Part shown: piece by piece, positions 45,750 to 58,030 of the stretch
How positions within the stretch are numbered: the stretch's first letter is position 1
How the letters are laid out: every line of letters begins with the position of its first letter
From: Papilionanthe hookeriana x Papilionanthe teres
Lineage: Eukaryota; Streptophyta; Magnoliopsida; Asparagales; Orchidaceae
NCBI GenBank assembly: GCA_022702705.1
Contig: CM040433.1
Location: 17,926,682 to 17,990,681 of the forward strand
DNA: 64,000 bases
Direction: 5' to 3'
Position numbers and translations under genes: made by a program
The notes under the pieces: generated by a model
Seen by the model: only the letters and a program-made list of their open reading frames with translations
Database searches by the model: none
What the model was told of the DNA's origin: nothing

Positions 45750-47362
45750 TAACTATTATTTATCCTCAAGTAATTTTAGTTAATACATAAAATAATGATC
45801 CATTGCAATGAACTTTCTTTCTAGAACACCATAATCTTAATTTAGATAAGTACAATAGTAAGATTTTCAGAAAGATCTTTGAATAATTCGAGTAAATTCT
45901 GCATGTGTAAGACTATCTAGTAGTCAAGTCTACAAGCTCTAGCCTTCTATTCATTTCAAAAATGACTGTAGATTGTCCTATTAAGGCACTTAAAAGAATT
46001 GCATGAAAAGAATTTTATGAGAACACTACTAGTAAGGATGCTAATCTACACATATAAGTTCAGGAAAGTAATTAACTTTTGCCCTTTAGTTAGGTCCAAG
46101 TGAAGCCAATTTTTGATTAGGCATCTCCTCAAGCTACTCCTCAGTTTTCTTTCTTTCATTTTCTTTTGTTTTTTGATTTTTTTTTTCTTTTCTTTTTTTT
46201 TCTTTTAAGTGAAGATTACTATATATGGATAGTCTTTAATAATTTTGAACTTCACCCTTCTCACCCTAAATTTGAAACTTACGAAATTCCTTTACCTTAT
46301 AGGCATTTCTTTAGCTTATTAATGATTCATCATAGAGTCTTAATCCTTTCCTATCACATAAAGTTTTAAGATTCTTAATATTTCAAACATACAGTTTTTC
46401 TTACTTTGAATAGTTGACTATAGTCTTATTCTCTTATACCAAATATCTTAGCCTACAAAATTACTTTTCATTACCAAATACTTTCATTCAACTTTACAAA
46501 ATACTTAAATAAAACAAAAATACAGATATCTGAAATTAAGTTTTGTTACAGGAAATCATGTTAATAATTTTAAAAATACTTTTAAATGAGAACAATTAAT
46601 AATTAATTCTTTCCCTCCCCCAAACTTAGATTTTTTAATATCAATACAATTAACATGGGAAGAAAGAAAAGATATAAACATATAACTCATACGTCAATAT
46701 GTTGGGATTTTCATACCTTTGAGTTTAAGCAGGTATTTCTTTATAAAATAGAACAAGATGCCAGAATAATTAAGAGCATTTCTATACACAAATATGGGCT
46801 AGAAATTTATAAGAGAAGAAGTTTAAAAACATGAAACATAAACTATGCAGACACATTAACTTCCAACTGTCACTCTCACATATTAGACTAACAAACCAAA
46901 CATATGAAAACTCTACTATAACATCACATACATCACAAATCAATATAAAGTCTGCTACAAGTACAACCAAATACACATTATATCATAAATACTAATTAGA
47001 AAGAGTCTCAGGTACATCACACATACAAAACACAAATACAAAATAAAATGAAAATAAAACTATAAAAACTACCCATCTTCATCTATAGGAGCTATACCAT
47101 CATCAGGTTCTTCTGGCTGGTATGGAGTATACTCAGGGTAAGTAGGAAATACAACACTAGTGTCTCTCCTGAAAAATCTCATATGTGCGTCATGATAAGC
47201 TATCCCATATATTCTCTCCATCGCACTTGATAATCATCATTTATCTTATTCCTTGCTTCTAGTCTCTCTACTATGGTGTTCAACCTTTCCAACTGATTCA
47301 TAACATCATGCAGAGTAGGCTCTCTAGATGTAGATGGTCTCTCATTACTTGAAGAAGGCTAA
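45750..47362 (-). other. Untranslated 3' region of Athila remnant
   Basis: No supportable gene. There is a T-rich run at 46140-46205 and a second purine-rich word (minus strand AAGTTTGGGGGAGGG) near 46615-46628, another PPT-like site. Short frames are not conserved. Confidence 0.6.
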
Positions 47363-47890
47363 TCAACTTTCTTTAATCCACTTCCATCCTATATGGGCTT
47401 CATAGATTTTCAAATTCAGTTTAGTAATAGGCTTCAAGGGATAGACTACCTCATCATTATCTTTAACTACTACACCTGACTGAATGCACAAGGCATGAAT
47501 CAGGCTGGGGTGTCCTAGTCCACATGTAGTCTCTCCTTCTGAATTTGTCAAAATACTTTTATGAATAATAGCCCCAATATTTATATTCTTCATGTTCTAA
47601 ATACAGTAATTCAAAACAGCTTTATCTATAGTAACCTCACTGTGATGGTTGGTAGGCAAAATTCTTGTAGAAATGAAATAGTGTCAGGCTTTTGATACAG
47701 GATTCAAAGTAGAAAGGGGGAAGTTAACTTTTATCCTTTGTTTAACCTTACACTTCCTTTTTCCATCAGTCAAAAAGTTTACAATCATATCTAATGCTTC
47801 ATTCGTAATAGGAAAATTTTCGTATTCACAAGAAAAATGTGCTCTTAACTGATAAAATGCATTAATGCAAGCAGGGGTGAATTCAACCAT
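47363..47890 (-). pseudogene. Athila envelope-like ORF, central part
   Basis: Two open pieces. 47684-47890 reads MVEFTPACINAFYQL and continues to KVNFPLSTLNPVSKA. 47363-47593 reads INIGAIIHKSILTNSEGE, then LGHPSLIHALCIQSGV. Between them PTNHHSEVT is readable. The order (PTxHxSxVT, then INxGxIIHxxI, then PSLIxxLCxxxGV) is that of the plant transposon domain in Athila ORF2, following the part seen at 1-369. Function unknown. Frameshifted. Confidence 0.7.
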
Positions 47891-47894
47891 TTGG

Positions 47895-48304
47895 CATAGA
47901 TGTGATGATTATTGTGAGTCTTCCTCCTTTCCATTCATAATGTAATGATTTTTGTGACATAGATTAGTGATGCAAATGTATTTTGCCAAATAGAACCATT
48001 CCAATTCTTTACCTATATTTCAGCATATAAAGAACATTGGCTAATCCTAAGTTTAATTCCCAAATCTTTTGTAAGGCTGGGAGAATACTCACTCTCACTC
48101 CAAAGTTCCCACTTCCCTTGGCCTGAAGGCTAACTCTCGCTTTAGTTTCCAAACGGTAGGACCAAATTGAGGATTTCAGCCTGTCACTCTGAAATCTTCA
48201 ATTCTACAGCCATCAAAGTATATTTCCCTATTTATTTGCACTCAATCCCCATGAACTACATCTCTCATTCATGGACATTGAATTTTACTTTCACTTTTAT
48301 TGTG
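47895..48304 (-). repeat. Athila LTR fragment
   Basis: 410 bp matching about 44440-44830 of the neighbouring LTR (GAGTCTTCCTCCTTTCCATT and onward). It is joined abruptly to the envelope-like ORF on the left and cut by the Tat LTR on the right. Confidence 0.85.
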
Positions 48305-48696
48305 TGTCGGCATATTTTTAGGTTGAGTGTTGTATTTTGTGAAAAGAGGTCGCCTACAGAAATTGTCGGCAAATTTTCATATTTTAAATTTAATTTAAAT
48401 ATATATATAGTTTAAAAGATAACATTTGATTTTGAAAGTAATTTTAAAAATTTTAAGATATGAAATCAAGCTGATCTCGCATCTCAAATAGTTTATATAA
48501 ACGAGCACCACACCATGAGCAGCGTGTACTATTACTGAAGAATAGGCACCTTTGTTTGGTGGTGGGGCTCGATTAAATAAACTAGAAGGTTTGTGACATC
48601 CGTTTGGTCTGCGAAACCATTTTATTTGCAAACGAGTTTCCTGCTTAATATGAAACATTAAACGGGGTTTATATTACACAGGTTCTTAAAATTCCA

Positions 48697-48718
48697 CTAT
48701 AAGGGCGAAGCCCTATAG
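48697..48718 (-). other. Conserved LTR hairpin, copy 4
   Basis: Plus strand CTATAAGGGC, loop GAA, GCCCTATAG with a bulged A. Followed by TTGATTACATCTTAAGTGAC as in copy 3. Confidence 0.65.
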
Positions 48719-50269
48719 TTGATTACATCTTAAGTGACGGGAATTACCTAAGAAAACTCTCGATAATAATCAGTAGTTCTACTCTCAAGAATTTCAAAGT
48801 TTAAGTTTTCAAGGGATTAAATTTTGGAATTTCAATAGGGAATGGATTAAATTTGGAACATTTTATTTTGGGAATTCAAAGGAAGAAAGGTAGGAGAAAT
48901 CACAGATTCGAAGCGAACTTCGGTAATTTCCGACTATCCTATTGTTTGGCTTGAATTTAGGAAAGTCCTAATGTTTATTTAACGTTTTGATCTTGCCAAT
49001 TTTAATTAATTAGGACTTATATTCGTATGATGTGATCACACAAATAGCCTCGAAGATGTGAGGGTTTATGTCGTATCAAACGACTACCTCGGAATCCTAA
49101 GACCGGTTATGGCTTAATTTGCAATGCAAATGCCTAACAAAAGGTTGAGGATTTATTTTGCACTAGGCAAACTACCTCGAAGTCCTATGATTTAGTTATT
49201 TAATTCTAAGAAATGTCTTGTTGTAGTAGATCTGAGTTTTGCTGACGATGATGGCCGTGTTGCCCACTATGCTCCGAGTTCCTTGTTGTTGCAGAGGGTT
49301 TAGTTTTAGAAATCATAAATCAAGAGATGAGAGAAGTGTTCTGGTTTAGAGAAGGTCTTAATTTCCAAGTGTTTTTAATGTTTTAATTAAAGCAAATCTT
49401 AAAGTTGATTATAACAACACCGGTTAAGATCCCACGGTTCCATCCTTCCGGAATCGTTATTTTTATCGGATTCACTTAGTCGTAGTTTTGTTGTTTTGTT
49501 TGTGATTAAATTTTGAGTTGTTTTATATTTTGAAATGTTGTGGCGGTAAATTTTATCTTGTAATGATTTTTAATTTAATTTTGGTTTCAGTTTAGGGACT
49601 ATCCTAAAGGTTTTGGTTTTCATGCAACAATTGTTTATCATGCAAGAAAAGTAAAGTGCATTTGCAATAAAGTAAATTGCAATAAAATAAAAGCGTACCT
49701 GGAGGGTCTTCCCGTCATCCCAAGCTGCACTTAAAACACATATCAGAGCATTTAAGTATTCCAACAAGTACCTAGGTAAAGCTAAGGTAAAGGTTTTGGT
49801 TGTCTACCAAAGTCCTAATCCTATAGCTAGTCCTCTCCTATGACGTCTAGGTTCTTGTGTTTTGGTTTAAGGACGATTTTCTTCATCAAAGAACAATTAA
49901 GTTCAATTGTTCTTATAAATATCCTATCATATTGAGGAAGTTCTTAAGACGAGTCTTAAACATCTTTTCAATACCTCAGGATTGTTTTAAGTCCAAGAGA
50001 ATTTAATTATACAAGTGAATTAATCATCCAGGAGTTTAAGTTTTGTCATCTTGCTCGGTGAATTAGGACATTTGAATATCACTATAAGTGAAGTAACACT
50101 TCACTTAATACTCCGTTTAAGAGTTATGATAACAAGAGCTTTTGAGGGCAAATTGATGTTAGAGTGATTTGTGATTTAATTTAATTTTAATTAATAGGTT
50201 TAAGTTTGGAATAGTGTTCAAGTTGTTTTAGATTTATTTTGAATTCTTTATGTCTTTGGTGATGTTATA

Positions 50270-50560
50270 TTTAATTCAATTTAATTTAATTTAATTTTAA
50301 TTTAATTTAATTTGGTTTAGTTTTAATTTTAATTTAATTTTAATTTTTTAATTTAATTTTAATTTTATTTTAACTTGATTTTATTTTTTATTTAATTTAA
50401 TTTAATTTAATATGTTTTAATTTAATTTAATTTAATTTAATTTAATTTAATTTAATTTAATTTAATTTAAATTTTAATTTAATTTTATTTTTAATTTTAA
50501 TTTAACTTAAATTTTAATTTAATCTTATTTTAATTTTAATTTAATATTTTATTTTTTATG
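50270..50560 (+). repeat. TTAAT pentanucleotide tract, second LTR
   Basis: An impure TTAAT/TTTAA repeat homologous in position to 19617-20050 but shorter and with different interruptions. Confidence 0.9.
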
Positions 50561-53198
50561 CTTTAAGGATGATTTAATTTAATTGTTAAAGTATTAATTT
50601 AATTGAAATTTTAGAAGGATTTAATTTAAATGTTTTAACTTTAATTTAATTTAATGATTAAGTCTTTTAGCATTTTAAACCTTGAGTTTGGATTATCATT
50701 TTAATTAGGAATTAAATATTATTGAGGTAGTTAATTTAGGGATTCTTAAATTAAAGAAACAAATCTCCTCCTAATGGTATCCCTATTTTAATAATTCTAA
50801 TTTTTCATTATTCTTCCAAATTTAATTAATAATTTAATTAAGGTTTATTTTAATTATTTTCAAATTGTTTGATAGGTTTCTACCCTTTAACTACCTAAGT
50901 TTCAAACATCCAAAATCAACTTAGTATCAAATATTTTACCCACCCTTTTAATTAAACCTAAAATTTTTAATTATAAGTTAAAATTTTAATTATCATTTTG
51001 CCCTTTAAACTTACTAATTTCATAACTCACTAAATTGAGCTTAAATGAATTTGAAATTTTTATGTGACTTCACTCATATATCAATCAAGAAATTAGAGGA
51101 GAAAATGTGATTTTTCTGTATTTATTTATTTATGTAATTATTTTTGGTGGAAAATAGGGATTTTCAAGGAAAATTCAATAACATGACCAAGGGAAAGTTT
51201 CTGTCCTTAAGAAAATTATGGGACATTCCTAATGACCAGAGGACCACTTGGACCAATTTTGGTGATTTTGTGAATTACATTTTCTTTATTATAATTATTT
51301 TGAGTTTTGGAGTATTAATTAATTTAAAAATAAAATAAAGGTTGAAAAATAAATTTTATATTTTTCAAAAATCTCTCTGATATCAAGGAAACCAGAGAAC
51401 CAATTTTTATATTTTTCTGATTTTTCTTTGATTTATTAGAATTATTTTAGTGGAAATACTAGAAAATACATTTTTTAATTTTAAAATTACCTTAGGGCTT
51501 TAAAATTTAATATCTCATCATAGAGACTTAAGAAAAATATGAGGTTTGTTCCTAAGTGATTAAAATTCAAGATGTGACATTTTGGTGAATTTTATTATTT
51601 TTGTGATTTCTATTATTTCTTAATTATTAAAAATATTAAAATAATGCAAAAATCAACTTTTTTGGAAAATTGCAATTTTAATTTTCTTAAATTCTCCTGA
51701 TATCAGAGAGGCTCTAAAACCAATTTGGTGAATTTTTTAGAAGTATTTTGAAAGTTATGAATTTTTGAAGTTTAAGTTTGGCTAAATGGCTTAATCAACC
51801 CATTTGATAGGGCTAACCAAGTCCAATTGACTTCAAACTTTTATGGTGGGTTCCTCTGATCCTAAAGGTGAGTGGAGAATTGATTTCAAGTCAATTTGAT
51901 GTATGATTAGCTCTAATTAATTAAAGCTCCATTTTGGGCGTTTAAGCTAATTAGGGTTATTCCAAGTGAGTTAACTCAAAACCTATTTTCCCTAGGGTTC
52001 TCTGGTTATAAGAAACATCACCAAATTTTCCTAGAATTTATTTCACAATATGCAAATTATTGGAATTAAAATACTCATAATAGTGACCTAGAATTGAAAA
52101 ATCAATAACTCTTTATAGGGATGGCCTCTGACTTTGGAAAATTCAGGGAATGTCCCTAAATTCAGAGGCTTCAAAAGCCCTATGGTCTCATGCCATGGTG
52201 AATTGTATACATGCATGGAGAATTGAAAATGTGCAGAGAGTAAATAAATCATTAAAAATCAAATATTCAATGAAATTAAATGATTTCTTTTCCACATTAT
52301 TCTCCACTTTTCACTGAGTAAGATGGTATTTTTATTTTATTTTTATGATTTTTCTACACAAAGTTATGCATTTTTGAAGTTTAGGGAATTAAATAAATCA
52401 AAAATATCCTAATTTTCTATTTAAAACGGCGGCGCTGACTCATCCTAGGCATCTCCGAAATGCCACGTGTCGCGTTGCTATTCGATGCCGCCACTTGAGT
52501 CAGCAGCCCGGGTCCCGCCTTCCGCGTATCATTTGCCGATCCGACCAGATCTGAGCCGTTCGTCCGTGCGTGTATTGAATGGACGACATCCGCTCGTCCC
52601 CAGCCGTTCTCACCCGAGAGCCGTCCACACTAAAACCCTAAGAACTCACTCATTTCTCAATGGATTTTCGTGTTCTTGTGCTCTATGGATTCGTCTTTAA
52701 GAGACGAACACATCTATACGATGATCATGCATTGAAATTAAAGCATTTGAAATAGACAATCTCCAGAGGCTCGGGATAAAGAGTTAGCTCATACCTTAGC
52801 TCAGAGAAGTGTGGCTTCAATCTGAGGGTTGTGTCACCTTCGATTGGGTCCAAGCAAGCTCCAGATGAAGTCCCTTGGCCTGGTGAATTGTCCAGGTATG
52901 ATTTCGACCAAGCCCGATTTCAACCTTTGGAGTCTGGAACAGGTGGGTGGCCTTGAGAGGGGGCTTTCACTGGGGAACTCCTTCTCTTGGGGTGAGTTTA
53001 ATTTGACTTTGGTGGAGGATTTGGGAGTGTCCTGTTCGGCTCGAGAATTGAGCTCCAAAATTGAGCTCGATTAGTGGGGATTAGGGCAAGAGAACGGTGG
53101 GGATCAAATGCTCTAAGTGTGGGGGAGAGTCCGGAGTGATTTTGGCGAGTTTCCTTAAGGTTGGTTCGAGCACCACCTCATGGTCGAGAGGGGTGAGG

Positions 53199-53207
53199 TT
53201 TAAATAG
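53199..53207 (-). promoter_or_regulatory. Candidate TATA box of Tat LTR
   Basis: Minus strand CTATTTAAA, the same as at 22689-22697 in the solo LTR. Confidence 0.5.
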
Positions 53208-55582
53208 GAGAGGCTGGAGGGCCTCCCAGGGGGAGTTAGGGACTGGGATCAGCTACTCTTGGCAAGGGAAGAACAGCTGTAATGGCCACTGGGCATGGGG
53301 CAACTCAGCAAGGGAGAATTTCAATGTTTGGCTCCTTCCAAGGTCTCGACAATGGTGTTTTCCGGCGACCCAGGCGGCTGGCCGGCAGGCATGAGTCACC
53401 ATCTTGACCAGGGAGGTCAGGGCTTGGCAATGGTGAAGTCAATTGGGTTTGGACATGTGTAAAGGATTTGGATCAAAATGGCATGGGGCATGGCTATTTT
53501 GGCTCTAAATGGGTCAACCCATCCTTTTGGGCTAGGTGCACCACCCAATGCTTGGTTTAGGCTGAAGGGAAAGTGATTTGGATCAGCTTGATTAGTGGGG
53601 TCAAGTCACAATCCAAGCACAATTAGGATTAAACATGGTTTAGGGGAGACATGGAGATGGTTAATCACCTTAAGGGAGTGTGGAAAGGATCTCCTCCTTT
53701 TGCCCAATGTGGTAAGGTCACATGTGAACAACTCACATGGCTTGAATGTGGCTTAAGAGTGACTTCATGGCTTATATATGGCTTGGGAAAAGTTGGCTTG
53801 GTTTCATGAAAGTGGGTTTAAGGAATTTTGGTATTTTAGTGGACAAATTTCATGAAGCTTGATTTGGAGCTATTTGGTTATTGATTTTGGAACTTAGGAA
53901 GTGTTTTAAATCATAGGTATGATGAGAGAAATTTCATGTGGGCTTTTGGAATAAGTTTTGGGCTTTTAAATTTGCTTTTGGATGGGTTTTTTAGGAAGGT
54001 TTAAGAAAGTGGGCTTTTTAAGCTTGGAAATAAATTGGTGGATGGGAAATTTTGTAAAATTTTGGGCCAAATAATTATTGGGTTTGGTTTAGGGATGTGT
54101 CATGAGTGATTTGAAACAAATTTGAGGTGGTTTGGGTTTGAATTGGGTTGAATTTGGGCTTTTTGGTAAAGTGGCCAATGGTAGGCCAAATTGGGTTAAC
54201 TTGGGCTAATGTTAGGCTAATGTTGAAATTGGTGTAAAATTAATGTTGAGAAATGTTTGTAGGGCTTTTTCAAAGAGGTTTCAACTTTGGTTGGGTTTGG
54301 ATTTTGGGGTTTGGGCCTATTTGGGTTAGGTTTAGGTGTAGGCCCATGTAAGGTGTTTTGGCTTTGGGTTGAATTTGAGTTGGGTTTGGGTTCAAATTTT
54401 GGGAAAATCATGTTAGTTTTTTGTTTTTAGGGATGTTAGGGAAGGTTTAGAAAAGATTTGGGGTTAATTGGAGTTGAATTGGGTTAGTTTGGGCTAAGTT
54501 TGGGTCATGGGTCGAAATTGGGCTTTAAGGTCAAAAGTGAAATTGGATTCAAATTCCAATCAAATTTGGCTTGGATTTGGTCTAGATTAGTGTTGGGGAT
54601 GTTGAAATGAAGTTTAGAATTGAATTGGACCAGAACTTGGGTCAATTGGGTAGGTTTGGTTTGCCATTGGGTTCACTTTGGGTTAAAATGGGTCAAATTG
54701 GGGATTTTGACACAAGTGGGGTAAATTGACAAAATTGGCCCATGGTGTAGTTGGACAAAATGAAATTGGGAATATTTGGGATTTTTTGGAATTTTCTGGG
54801 AATTTTCTGAATTTTTGGATTTTTTGTTCAAGAGGGGCATTTTTTGTAATTTGGAGGGTATTGGGGGTATTTTTGGATATTTTGTGTAAAAATGGTCAAT
54901 TTGAGTGGTGGGAGAATGTTTGGGATTGATTTTTAGGAATTTGGGTGATTTTGGAGAATTTTGAAAAATTTGGGTAATTTCAAGGGTTTTGGGTAGGCTA
55001 GGCGGGTCTGGGGTCCCGGGGGTCAAAAATTGAAAATTTAGAAAATTGAAGATTGGTTAAATGTAAGTGGAATGAAATCATTTTGGTTGAGTCATGAAGC
55101 CATGAAGCCATATCAAGCCCACATGAGCCATGAAGGGACTCATTTGAGGCATTCACTATGTTGTTCCTAACCTCTTAGCCAAGGGCTTAGGGGTTAAGGA
55201 CCATCCATGTGAATCACCTTCATGAGTCAGGAGGTCAAGTTGGGTATGGGTGTGGTTTTAGGAGGTGTGTGAAAGTGTAGTGTATAAGTGTAGTGTGTGT
55301 GTAAGTCAGCCCTTCACCAGACAGGGCAACCCGGGCGGATCCTAAGGCCAAAGAGTCCTATAGGAACTCATCCTTTAAACTTCCATATTTGATTTCAACC
55401 CTCTAGGTGATTAGGGGTCTACAATCAAGTTTGTGGAGTTTGCAGGGAATTACGAAGTAGTTTGAATTTCTAAGTGGTGGGTCCCAATTCTAATCCTCTA
55501 GGATAGTCAAAGGAAAAGCCTAAGGCTAGATCCTAAGTACTAAAAAAAGGAAGAGAAGACCTCATCAAAAATGAGGTCAACA

Positions 55583-55601
55583 AATGGACCCCCAATAGGT
55601 G
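55583..55601 (-). other. Polypurine tract of Tat element
   Basis: Minus strand CCTATTGGGGGTCCATT directly before the LTR start TGTTGACC. It fixes the strand and LTR boundary of the element. It is less purely purine than the Athila PPTs. Confidence 0.7.
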
Positions 55602-55925
55602 TGGTGAGCTGACGGAGCACACCGCGCGTATTGGTGTTGACCGAAGTGACAAACTTGGGACAGAGTAGAAGAGTTTCCGCTGGGGAGTGTCAAGTATATC
55701 TCTGAGACTGAAGATCCCTGAACTCTCGCTGGGGAAAGGAAAAGGAGGTGAATCCCAAATCACATGATGCGGGGAATTTCAATTTAGATTTCATTTTGTT
55801 TCAGTTTAAGTTTTGATGTGTGAGCTCAGATTATAGTTTGAGTTTCAATTTAGATTGAAGTTTTGTTAAAATTAATTTGAATGGATTTGAACTTGAAATG
55901 AAAATTAGAATTTTGTGGTTTTAGA
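55602..55925 (-). other. 3' untranslated stretch
   Basis: Between the PPT and the tandem array. No gene or repeat recognised apart from T/G-rich words. Confidence 0.5.
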
Positions 55926-57195
55926 TGTAACATCTTCAACCTCAAAAATTTGAATTGATTGGATTGAACCATTACAATGAGGAAAGAACTCAGAGCAATG
56001 CGGTATCGGATGTAAAATCCTCAACCCTTTGATTTTGATGTATTTCATTGCGATAGGGAAAGAACCTAAAGCAATGCAGTATCGGATGTAAAATCCTCAA
56101 CCCCAAGAATTTGATTTTGATGTATTTCATTGTGATAGGGAAAGAACCTAAAGCAATGCGAGTATCGGAAGTAAAATCCTCGACCCCAAGAATTTGATTT
56201 TGATGTATTTCATTGCGATAGGGAAAGAACCTAAAGCAATGCGAGTATCGGATGTAAAATCCTCAACCCCAAAAGTTTGATTTTGATGTATTTCATTGTG
56301 ATAGGGAAAGAACCTAAAGCAATGCAGTATCGGATGTAAAGTCCTCATCCCCAAAAGTTTGATTTTGATGTATTTCATTGCGATAGGGAAAGAACCTAAA
56401 GCAATGCAGTATCGGATGTAAAATCCTCAACCCCAAGAATTTGATTTTGATGTATTTCATTGCGATAGGGAAAGAACCTAAAGCAATGCAGTATCGGACG
56501 TAAAATCCTCAACCCCAAGAATTTGATTTTGATGTATTTCATTGTGATAGGGAAAGAACCTAAAGCAATGCAGTATCAGATGTAAAATCCTCAACCCCAA
56601 AAGTTTGATTTTGATGTATTTCATTGCGATAGGAAAAGAACCTAAAGCAATGCAGTATCGGATGTAAAATCCTCAACCCCAAGATTTTGATTTTGATGTA
56701 TTTCATTGCGATAGGGAAAGAACCTAAAGCAATGCAGTATCGGACGTAAAATCCTCAACCCCAAGAATTTGATTTTGATGTATTTCATTGCGATAGGGAA
56801 AGAACCTAAAGCAATGCAGTATCGGACGTAAAATCCTCAACCCCAAAAGTTTGATTTTGATGTATTTCATTGTGATAGGGAAAGAACCTAAAGCTATGCG
56901 ATATCGGATGTAAAATCCTCAACCCCAAAAGTTTGATTTTGATGTATTTCATTGCGACAGGGACGGAACCTAAAGCAATGCGAGTATCGGATGTAAAATC
57001 CTCAACCCCAAGAATTTGATTTTGATGTATTTCATTGCGATAGGGAAAGAACCTAAAGCAATGCAGTATCGGACGTAAAATCCTCAACCCCAAGAATTTG
57101 ATTTTGATGTATTTCATTACGATAGGGAAAGAACCTAAAGCAATGCAGTATCGGATGTAAAATCCTCAACCCCAAAAGTTTGATTTTGATGTGGT
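55926..57195 (-). repeat. 82-bp tandem repeat array, about 15 copies
   Basis: The unit on the plus strand is GTATCGGATGTAAAATCCTC, then AACCCCAAGAATTTG, TGATGTATTTCATTGCGATA and GGGAAAGAACCTAAAGCAAT. Starts of GTATCGG occur at 56003, 56079, 56162, 56245, 56327, 56409, 56491, 56573, 56655, 56737, 56819, 56900, 56984, 57066 and 57148. Units are mostly 82-83 bp and highly alike, with one older divergent unit at the left edge. Tandem repeats in this position are typical of Tat/Ogre elements and can seed satellites. Confidence 0.95.
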
Positions 57196-58030
57196 AATTG
57201 ATTTTGCAAAGATTTGTAGTGTTGATATGAAAAGTGTGGAATTTTGGTGTTTCGAGAATTTCATGAAAGTTGTAAAAGATTTTTGTGGAAAGAAACAGAT
57301 TAGGAGGGAATATGTAGATGCTACATATCCCATTCAAAAGAGTTGATCGAAAGTTTCTGGTTTGGATTGGATACAATTCCTCGCCACTAGATCCGAATCG
57401 AAAACCTCGTGGCTTCGTGTCAATGGAATCGACCGCTTCCATCCCAGACAAGGGAGAGAGTAGAACGGATTGGATTTCAGATTTGGAAGGTTGAGTTTGA
57501 ATTTGATTGAGATTTGATTTGAGATCTGGAAGGTTGAATTTGAATTTGATTGAGATTTGATTTAAAATTCGTGTTCATTTTGTTTGTCCTTTAACGATTC
57601 AAATTTGCTTTATCGTTCATTTAATGTTCATGTGAATTTGGCGTTCATCATTTTTTTTTAGATTTTTAAGGAAAGTTTTCTTTTATTCTTTTTGTTTCTT
57701 TTCTGTTCTTTGTTCGAAGTTCATTTAACTTTAATGGCGTTTCCCAGTCAACTTGCACAAAAGAGGTGAAGGCCAAAAATGTGACATGGTCACTTTCATT
57801 CCAATCATGTTGAAGATACATCATACAACTCGATCTGGAATACATCTCATACAATCCATGTAGACTCAAAACGGACTATGTATGATCTTTGTCGATCCAT
57901 CCAAAAAGGCATCTGTCAAAAATCCATGTCTGAATAGTGAGGAACATGGTCAATAACATCACATTCCAAGCCATCCTTGGCAAGGATGTCATATGGATGT
58001 ACGTTGGAGGTGTGATATTTTCCATGTAAC
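57196..58030 (-). other. Region between extra ORF and tandem array
   Basis: 835 bp without a supportable gene. Two copies of a TTGAATTTGAATTTGATTGA-type repeat lie around 57490-57560. Short frames are not convincing. Confidence 0.5.

Larger units (their letters stand above)
44109..48304 (-). mobile_element. Athila-type element remnant, minus strand
   Basis: Left to right: 3' LTR (44109-45735), PPT, a 1.6-kb untranslated region, envelope-like ORF (47363-47890), then a fragment of LTR sequence (47895-48304) in the same orientation. Gag, pol and most of the 5' LTR are missing, so a large deletion joined the envelope-like ORF to LTR sequence. The Tat 3' LTR then inserted at 48304. The element had inserted into the LINE at 44108. 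Confidence 0.82.
48305..55582 (-). repeat. 3' LTR (7.28 kb) of Tat element
   Basis: The minus strand starts TGTTGACCTCATTTTTGATG at 55582 and ends TGCCGACA at 48305. Collinear with the solo LTR 17501-24982. The TATA candidate is at 53199-53207, the GC-rich block at 52424-52628, the TTAAT tract at 50270-50560, the 80-nt identical block at 51177-51256 and the 3' hairpin at 48697-48718. The left flank is Athila LTR (TTGTG at 48300-48304). The matching duplication would be beyond 64000. U3 is about 2.4 kb and the transcribed part up to 4.9 kb. Confidence 0.9.

Noticed and set aside
46140..46205. T-rich run as a LINE or SINE poly(A) tail in minus orientation
   Set aside because: No target duplication or LINE 3' sequence next to it. 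It sits within the Athila untranslated region.
55926..57195. CRISPR-like array
   Set aside because: Units are contiguous 82-bp tandem repeats without variable spacers, in plant retroelement DNA.
56148..57451. Open frames across the 82-bp array with a repeated peptide (FFPYRNEIHQNQ type)
   Set aside because: They follow from the tandem DNA repeat. The frame is broken by 82- versus 83-bp units and is antisense-independent of any known domain.
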